Both the position numbers and the translations under genes were made by a program. This document shows positions 58,173 to 64,000 of a DNA stretch of 64,000 bases, piece by piece. The notes beneath the pieces were generated by a model. It had not been told where the DNA came from. It was given only the letters and a program-made list of their open reading frames with translations, and made no database searches. Numbering within the stretch: position 1 is the first letter of the stretch; each line of letters opens with the position of its first letter. This stretch comes from Polynucleobacter necessarius. GTDB taxonomy: Bacteria; Pseudomonadota; Gammaproteobacteria; Burkholderiales; Burkholderiaceae. Location: assembly GCF_900095205.1 (NCBI RefSeq), contig NZ_LT606951.1, positions 310,001 to 374,000 on the forward strand, in the 5' to 3' direction.

Positions 58173-59925
58173 GGCTAACCGTACGGTTAAATACCGGCTT
58201 GCCAAGTTTGGAATCGTTCTTGTCTGCAACGAAGTAGCCATGGCGTTCAAATTGAAAGCGATCTTCTGCTTTGACATCCTTCATACACGGCTCTATGTAA
58301 GCGTTAATTATTTGCTTGGAGTTGGGATTAGTGGCATCTAAGAAATTCTTCTCACCACTATCGGGATGTGGATCGGTAAAGAGATGATCGAAAAGGCGCA
58401 CCTCAGCAGGGATGGCCTCGGCAGCGCTGATCCAGTGAATATTACCTTTGATCTTGTAATTATTAGAGCCTGGCGTGCCGCTCTTACTATCTGGGAAGTG
58501 GGTTACATGGACTTGAGTGATTTTCCCTTGAGTATCAGTTTCAAAACCGGTGCACTCGACTACAAAGCCATGGCGTAAACGCACACGGCTACCGGGCTGA
58601 TCACCAATTGGTGGGTATAGCCTGAAGAATCCTTTGATAGGTTCTTGCATGAAGTCATCTGCCTCAATCCACAGTTCGCGTGTGAAGTTGAAGTCACGAT
58701 TGCCCCACTCAGGATGATTTGGATGGCGTGGTGCAGAACAAGCCTCTTTTGCAAAGGCATCAAAATTTTCAACTACAAGCTTTAGCGGTTTTAATACTGC
58801 AGTTGCTCGCGATGCTCTAACCTCGAGATCATCGCGCAGAGCCTGATCTAGCGTGCTCATATCAATCCAGCTATCTGCTTTAGACACGCCAATGCGTTCA
58901 CAAAACAGACGAATGCTCTCAGGGGTATAACCACGACGCCGAATACCTACGATAGTTGGCATACGCGGATCATCCCAGCCTTCTACATGCTTTTCTTCAA
59001 CAAGCTGCAAAAGCTTACGTTTACTAGTAATGGTATATGTAAGGTTGAGGCGTGCGAATTCGTATTGATGTGGAACTGGGTCCTTAAATAAACCAAGCTC
59101 TTTGAGGGAGTTCACAATCCAATCGTACAAAGGGCGATTGTTTTCAAACTCCAGTGTACATATGGAGTGAGAGACGTTCTCTAGGGCATCAGAGATGCAA
59201 TGTGTGAAGTCATACAGCGGGTAAATACACCACTTACTGCCAGTACGATGGTGATCGGTATGGCGAACGCGATACACCACAGGATCACGCATGACGATAT
59301 TTGGATGAGACATGTCAATTTTCAGGCGTAAAACGTGTTCACCGTCTTTAAATTTGCCATCACGCATGTCGCGAAACATTTGCAGATTTTCTTCTGGGCT
59401 GCGATCGCGATAAGGGCTATTTTTTCCGGCCTGACCAAAGTTGCCGCGATTGGTATGGATGTCATCAGCACTTTGACTATCAACATACGCCTTACCATTT
59501 TGAATTAGGATCTCGGCAAACTCATACAGTTTGTCAAAGTAGTCGCTTGCGTGATAGAGATGGGCTCCCCAGTCAAAACCTAACCACTTGACCGCATCCA
59601 AAATACTATCGGCGTACTCAACATCTTCCTTTACTGGGTTGGTGTCATCTAAGCGCATATTGCAACGAGCGCCACCAGCTTGGTTGTTGTAATCAGCGGC
59701 TAAACCAAAGTTCAGGCAAATACTTTTAGCGTGGCCAATATGCAAATAGCCATTTGGCTCAGGCGAAAAGCGTGTGATGATGGATGGAATAGGTTGTTCA
59801 GCTAAATTTGTGCGCTGTGAAAAAGCGCCGCTAGCTAAATCATGGTCAATGATCTGACGTAAGAAGTTGGACGGTTCGGCTACACCGCCGGCACTTGCTT
59901 TGGGGGGTTTGCTATCTTGGGACAT
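58153..59925 (-). CDS. glnS: glutaminyl-tRNA synthetase
   Basis: Class I synthetase of about 590 residues. The HIGH signature is in RFSPEPNGYLHIGHAKSICL, the second signature in ITSKRKLLQLVEEKHVEGWD, and DDTNPVKEDVEY and FDFTHC-like YPLYDFTHCISDALE are also diagnostic. C-terminal anticodon-binding beta barrels end in RTVSLKDSW. ATG at 59925 (MSQDSKPPKAS) is preferred over GTG at 59931. Presence of GlnRS fits a gamma/betaproteobacterium. Confidence 0.96.
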   Translation of the reverse strand: MSQDSKPPKASAGGVAEPSNFLRQIIDHDLASGAFSQRTNLAEQPIPSIITRFSPEPNGYLHIGHAKSICLNFGLAADYNNQAGGARCNMRLDDTNPVKEDVEYADSILDAVKWLGFDWGAHLYHASDYFDKLYEFAEILIQNGKAYVDSQSADDIHTNRGNFGQAGKNSPYRDRSPEENLQMFRDMRDGKFKDGEHVLRLKIDMSHPNIVMRDPVVYRVRHTDHHRTGSKWCIYPLYDFTHCISDALENVSHSICTLEFENNRPLYDWIVNSLKELGLFKDPVPHQYEFARLNLTYTITSKRKLLQLVEEKHVEGWDDPRMPTIVGIRRRGYTPESIRLFCERIGVSKADSWIDMSTLDQALRDDLEVRASRATAVLKPLKLVVENFDAFAKEACSAPRHPNHPEWGNRDFNFTRELWIEADDFMQEPIKGFFRLYPPIGDQPGSRVRLRHGFVVECTGFETDTQGKITQVHVTHFPDSKSGTPGSNNYKIKGNIHWISAAEAIPAEVRLFDHLFTDPHPDSGEKNFLDATNPNSKQIINAYIEPCMKDVKAEDRFQFERHGYFVADKNDSKLGKPVFNRTVSLKDSWK

Positions 59926-60006
59926 AGCCACATTGTAGAGAAAACCCCGAGACCCTTAAAGAGCCTGCTAACTGCAGCGGGCTTGTTTCTGGGAAGCTAC
60001 AAGGAA

Positions 60007-61523
60007 TCAATTCTCCACGAATGCCTCTTCGCGAGTCTTCTTCACCGTTGGCAGAGCTACAATCACCACCAACAGGGCTGCTGCAATCAGCAAGCTTAAA
60101 GACAGAAGACGGGTTACGAAGGTTGAGAAGTCGCCACGTGACAACAAAATAGTGCACGGCGGAAGTTCTCTTCCATCATTGGTCCGAGCACAAAGCCCAA
60201 GAGCAATGGAGGAGGTTCGTAACCGAGCTTGAAGAAGAGGTAACCAATCAAGCCAAAGCCTGCGGTCACATAAACGTCAACCACGGTGTTGTTCACGGTG
60301 TACATACTATACAGCAGAACACCAAAATTGCTGGGTAAAGGAAGCGATAAGGAATCTTCAAGAGCTTCACCCAAATACCAATGAGTGGCAAGTTCAAGAG
60401 AATCAACATCACGTTGCCAATCCACATAGAAGCAATCAGACCCCAGAACAAGGCTGGATTGCTAGTTATCACTTGTGGGCCAGGTTGAATGTTGTGAACA
60501 GTCATTGCGCCAACCATCAAGGTCATCACAGCATTTGGTGGGATACCTAATGTGAGCAATGGAACAAATGATAAGTGATGTTTGTGCAGCAGCATTGTTT
60601 GCTGCTTCTGGGCCTGCAACACCCTCGATCGCACCTTTACCGAATTCGTGGCTGTACTTAGAAGACTTCTTCTCAACAGAGTAGGCACCAAACACTGCAG
60701 CCAATGCCGCACCGCCGCCTGGCAAGATTCCCAAGATAGAACCAATAGTGGTGCCGCGCAAGATGGATGGAATCATGCACTTCACATCATTCTTAGTTGG
60801 GATCATGCTGGTGAGCTTATTGAGGAAGCCTTCATCTTCACCAGACTTTTAAGGTTGCCCATGATTTCTGCGAAACCAAATACGCCCATAGCAACTGCTA
60901 CGAAGCCAATACCGTCGCTCAACTCAGGAATATCAAATGCATAGCGAGATACGCCAGAGTTCACGTCAGTACCAATCAAGCCCATCAGTAGACCCAAGAT
61001 GATTATGCCAATCGCTTTGATCAAAGAGCCAGATGCCAATACCACTGCACCAATTAAGCCTAAGACCATCAACGAGAAGTACTCAGCAGGACCAAACTTA
61101 AATGCGAGTTGTGAGAGTGGGGCAGCAAAGGCAGCCAAGACCAAAGTTGCCACGCAACCAGCAAAGAATGAGCGCCCATACCCGCTAAGTAAAGAGTGCA
61201 ACACCAGCGCGACCATTTCGAGCCATTTGATAGCCGTCGATCGCAGTCACCACCGAGGACGTCTCTCCTGGGATATTTAAGAGAATCGCTGTTGTTGAGC
61301 CGCCGTACTGTGAGCCGTAGTAAATACCAGCCAACATAATCAATACTGCAATTGGAGGTAAGGCATAAGTAGCTGGCAAAAGCATCGCAATTGTTGCGAT
61401 AGGACCAAGACCAGGCAATACGCCAATGAGTGTTCCTAAAATACAACCGACGAGGCAGTACAGAAGATTTTGTAGTGTGAACGCGGCATCAAAACCGAGA
61501 GCTAAATTAGTAAATAAATCCAT
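60007..61523 (-). pseudogene. tctA: broken tripartite tricarboxylate transporter subunit TctA
   Basis: Large membrane subunit of a TTT-family citrate-type transporter. The start MDLFTNLALGFDAAFTLQNL and family signature YGSQYGGSTTAILLNIPGE are in one frame and break near 61190-61210, where relatives read GRAG-x-AL then SFFAG. The next piece (LIKAIGIIILGLLMGLIGTD, FGFAEIMGNL) shifts near 60840, and later pieces (SILGILPGGGAALAAVFGAY, LLTLGIPPNAVMTLMVGAMT, FKLGYEPPPLLLGFVLGPMM) shift again. The last piece ends VALPTVKKTREEAFVEN at 60007. Restored length is about 500 residues, normal for TctA. At least five frame breaks. Confidence 0.9.
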
Positions 61524-61526
61524 TTT

Positions 61527-61998
61527 TCAGAGTCCCGGTTCGTTATTGTTGTAGGAATACAGGCAGGAGGGGAACTGAAGTTTCAGGCCCAACACAAATA
61601 CTGAATAAGTGAACGTTACTAAGAAGGCTGCATTGATAGCGGTGCCTTTCCAGGTAAATTCTTTGCTTGCACTGGCCGAGATAAATACCAAAACTACAAC
61701 TGCAATCAAGAAACCAAGGCGAGGTAGCAGGATGCCATAGAGCACGACTGCACCAGTAATTTGGGCAATGATCTTCCAATTAAATTTAGATATGGATTCA
61801 ATGGCTGCTTTAGCTCCGAAAGCTTTGACCGCAACTAGAACCCCCAAAAGGAACATCAAAATGCCCAAATAGGAAGTAGCCTGGACCCATTTTTGCAGCA
61901 GTGCCTATTGGATATTGGGTAGCCATGATGGCGAAGAAGAGGCCGATGACCATGTACATGACCCCAGCCCCAAAATCCCGTTGATTGCGAATTTTCAA
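61527..61998 (-). pseudogene. tctB: broken tripartite tricarboxylate transporter subunit TctB
   Basis: Small membrane subunit of the same transporter. The start (MKIRNQRDFGAGVMYMVIGL) runs to TAAKMGPGYF, then the frame is lost near 61875-61885. The rest (LGILMFLLGVLVAVKAFGAK, VVLYGILLPRLGFLIAVVVL) continues in another frame to 61527. The expected GPGYFP motif is damaged at the break. A binding-protein gene (tctC) would normally lie upstream, but alaS is there instead, on the other strand. Confidence 0.87.
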
Positions 61999-62120
61999 GT
62001 TGCTCTCCTTGTTGTCGACTTAACTGCCGATTTTTATTGATGTTGTGGGATTGTAAGGCAGGTTTGGGGCTTCTTGCCTAGCGTTTGCCCTAGGCTAGTG
62101 CCAATGCGATAATTATTACC

Positions 62121-64000
62121 ATGAAAGTTTCCCAAATTCGCCAGGCTTACCTGGATTTCTTTGCCCAAAAGGGCCACCAAATCGTTCCATCCAGCCCTGT
62201 AGTGCCGGGGGATGACCCAACCCTGCTATTTACCAATGCAGGTATGAATCAGTTCAAAGACGTGTTCTTGGGTTTTGATAGGCGCCCTTATCACCGTGCT
62301 ACGACAGCCCAAAAGTGCATTCGGGCTGGAGGAAAGCACAATGACTTAGATAACGTCGGCTATACAGCCCGTCATCACACCTTTTTTGAAATGTTGGGAA
62401 ATTTCTCCTTTGGGGACTATTTTAAGAAAGACGCAATCCAGTTTGCTTGGGATTTGTTGACGCAAGTCTTTGAATTACCTAAAGAAAAACTCTTGGTGAC
62501 TGTTTATGCTGAAGACGATGAGGCATATGAGATTTGGAATAAACAAATAGGCGTTCCTGCCGATCGCATTATTCGGATTGGGGACAACAAGGGTGCGCGT
62601 TACGCATCAGACAATTTCTGGATGATGGGAGACACAGGGCCTTGTGGCCCTTGTACAGAAATTTTTTACGATCACGGCGAGCATATTCCTGGCTGTCCTC
62701 CTGGCTGTCCTCCTGGCTGTCCTCCTGGCAGTCCTCCTGGCAGTCCAGATGAAGATGGTGATCATTTTATCGAAATTTGGAATAACGTCTTTATGCAGTT
62801 CAATCGGGATGAGGCAGGTGTAATGCATCCGTTACCTAAGCCTAGCGTTGATACCGGCATGGGTCTTGAGCGAATAGCTGCAGTTTTGCAGCATGTTCAC
62901 TCCAATTATGAAATCGATCTTTTCGTTAATTTGCTCAAAGCTTCCAAACAGGCAGTAGACGTTGCTGGCGGAGACAACTGTGATGCAGAAAGCCCTTCAT
63001 TGAAGGTGATTGCTGACCACATCCGCGCCTGTAGCTTTATCGTGGTTGATGGTGTGATTCCGGGTAATGCTGGGCGTGGATATGTATTGCGTCGTATTGC
63101 CCGTCGTGCGATTCGTCATGGATACAAGCTTGGCGCCCGAAAGCCATTTTTTTATCAATTGGTACCAGCACTTGTAAAAGAGATGGGCGATGCTTATCCA
63201 GAGTTGTGTGCGGCTCAAGATAAGGTCAGTGAAGTGCTAAAGCAGGAAGAAGAGCGTTTCTTCCAAACGATTGCTAATGGTATGGAAATTTTGGATGGAG
63301 CCTTAGCGAGTGGCGCAAAAGTGGTTGATGGTGAAACTGCATTCCGCCTGCATGATACTTTTGGTTTCCCGTTGGATTTAACAGCTGACGTTTGCCGCGA
63401 ACGTGGCGTCACTGTTGATGCGGATGGCTTTGAAGTTGCGATGCAAAAGCAGCGCGATCAAGCCAGAGCTGCTGGTAAGTTCAAGGTAGCACAGGGATTA
63501 GATTACAAAGGTACGCCGACCCAGTTTCATGGCTATGACACCTTAAAACACGAGGGCGCGAAAGTATCCGCCTTGTATGTTGATGGTTCAGCCGTGCCGT
63601 CTGTCAAAGCTGGTGATGCCGCTGTGATTGTGTTGGATAGCACCCCTTTCTATGCGGAGTCTGGTGGTCAGGTTGGCGACAAGGGGGAGCTTCGTAATGA
63701 AAGCATCCGTTTCGCAGTAGAAGATACTTTTAAGATCCAAGCAGATGTATTTGGTCATCAAGGCGAAGTGCTTGAGGGAGAGTTGAAGGTAGGCGATTTG
63801 CTGAATGCATTGGTAGATACTCAGCAAAGAATTGACGCCATGCGGAACCACAGTGCAACTCACATCTTGTATAAAGCATTACGTGAAGTGTTGGGTGATC
63901 ATGTGCAGCAAAAAGGGTCACTGGTCGATGCTACAAAGACCCGTTTTGACTTTACACACAAGGCACCAGTCACCGCTGAGCAAATTCGTCGCATTGAAGA
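62121..64000 (+). CDS. alaS: alanyl-tRNA synthetase, 5' part
   Basis: Class II synthetase; about 627 of some 875 codons lie in the window and the frame is open to the end. It starts [20 protein letters not shown]. Motif 1-3 region is recognisable by [49 protein letters not shown] and [13 protein letters not shown]. The editing domain shows [15 protein letters not shown] and the zinc-site [19 protein letters not shown]. Residues 190-209, within the aminoacylation domain, are a fivefold repeat of four residues (PGCP/PGSP) where relatives have a single GGPPGSP. Directly after it DEDGDHF has His where relatives have Arg (DGDRF or DGDRY). Confidence 0.96.
   Translation, partial: MKVSQIRQAYLDFFAQKGHQIVPSSPVVPGDDPTLLFTNAGMNQFKDVFLGFDRRPYHRATTAQKCIRAGGKHNDLDNVGYTARHHTFFEMLGNFSFGDYFKKDAIQFAWDLLTQVFELPKEKLLVTVYAEDDEAYEIWNKQIGVPADRIIRIGDNKGARYASDNFWMMGDTGPCGPCTEIFYDHGEHIPGCPPGCPPGCPPGSPPGSPDEDGDHFIEIWNNVFMQFNRDEAGVMHPLPKPSVDTGMGLERIAAVLQHVHSNYEIDLFVNLLKASKQAVDVAGGDNCDAESPSLKVIADHIRACSFIVVDGVIPGNAGRGYVLRRIARRAIRHGYKLGARKPFFYQLVPALVKEMGDAYPELCAAQDKVSEVLKQEEERFFQTIANGMEILDGALASGAKVVDGETAFRLHDTFGFPLDLTADVCRERGVTVDADGFEVAMQKQRDQARAAGKFKVAQGLDYKGTPTQFHGYDTLKHEGAKVSALYVDGSAVPSVKAGDAAVIVLDSTPFYAESGGQVGDKGELRNESIRFAVEDTFKIQADVFGHQGEVLEGELKVGDLLNALVDTQQRIDAMRNHSATHILYKALREVLGDHVQQKGSLVDATKTRFDFTHKAPVTAEQIRRIE
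62688..62747 (+). repeat. 12-bp minisatellite, five copies, in frame within alaS
   Basis: Five tandem units: CCTGGCTGTCCT three times (62688, 62700, 62712), CCTGGCAGTCCT (62724), CCTGGCAGTCCA (62736). Each unit encodes Pro-Gly-Cys-Pro or Pro-Gly-Ser-Pro. The length is a multiple of three, so the alaS frame is kept. The last two units match the ancestral PPGSP; the first three are near copies with a Cys codon. Copy number is likely unstable through slippage. Confidence 0.95.

Noticed and set aside
62607..62828. Open frame on the minus strand with (RRTA)n repeat protein
   Set aside because: It is the reverse of the 12-bp minisatellite in alaS; the plus-strand frame is a clear AlaRS and the repeat protein is its shadow.
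1..64000. CRISPR array, prophage, insertion sequence or tRNA gene
   Set aside because: No regularly spaced repeats, transposase or integrase motifs, terminal inverted repeats, or tRNA cloverleaf with a CCA-type end were noticed while reading; a covariance-model scan was not possible here.

Overview
The window looks like a chromosome segment of a betaproteobacterium of the order Burkholderiales, most probably Polynucleobacter. Gene order (nadK/hrcA divergent, hemH-grpE-dnaK-dnaJ, hda-pcnB-folK-panB, rpmB-rpmG, ileS-lspA-coaBC-dut) and protein sequences fit that genus. The number of broken genes suggests a lineage undergoing genome reduction, like the ciliate endosymbionts called P. necessarius. 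The taxon call is inference from gene order and recalled protein families; no search was run.

Layout. 1-6.9 kb: start of a DAHP synthase, tldD, a nitrilase-family amidase and a large YhdP-type protein, all on the minus strand. 7-12.4 kb: glnE (+), then recN and nadK (-). 12.4-18.5 kb: heat-shock block with a broken hrcA, hemH with a slipped 3' end, then grpE, dnaK and dnaJ; grpE and dnaK have good sigma-32 promoter matches. 18.5-23.8 kb: minus-strand row of AI-2E-family permease, hda, HAD phosphatase, pcnB, broken folK and broken panB. 23.9-29.5 kb: purM, miaA, dedA, broken sirB1-like gene, murJ, rpsT. 29.6-34.3 kb: broken DUF3579 gene, argF, argG, broken ppnP, secreted hydrolase-like protein, DUF192 protein, cold-shock protein. 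34.5-47.5 kb: clpS-clpA, a small basic protein, broken deaminase, dut, coaBC, lspA, ileS, ribF, purN, an RsmB-type methyltransferase and a fatty-acid desaturase. 47.6-50.3 kb: rpmG, rpmB, broken radC, an SlpA-type isomerase, ispH. 50.3-54.9 kb: an entire branched-chain amino-acid ABC transporter operon (livJ-H-M-G-F order) in ruins. 54.9-59.9 kb: argD, an iron-sulfur flavoreductase, an epimerase-like protein, glnS. 60-62 kb: broken tctA and tctB. 62.1-64 kb: alaS, running off the end and carrying an in-frame 12-bp minisatellite.

Interpretation. Lesions fall in genes that are dispensable or replaceable by a host: transport, vitamin steps, a repressor, nucleotide salvage, radC. Genes for translation, replication control, chaperones, proteolysis and cell-wall export are open along their whole length. 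That contrast argues for real decay over sequencing error. I found no CRISPR array, transposase, phage gene, tRNA or rRNA, and no convincing undescribed system. The most unusual single feature is the repeat expansion inside the catalytic region of alanyl-tRNA synthetase.
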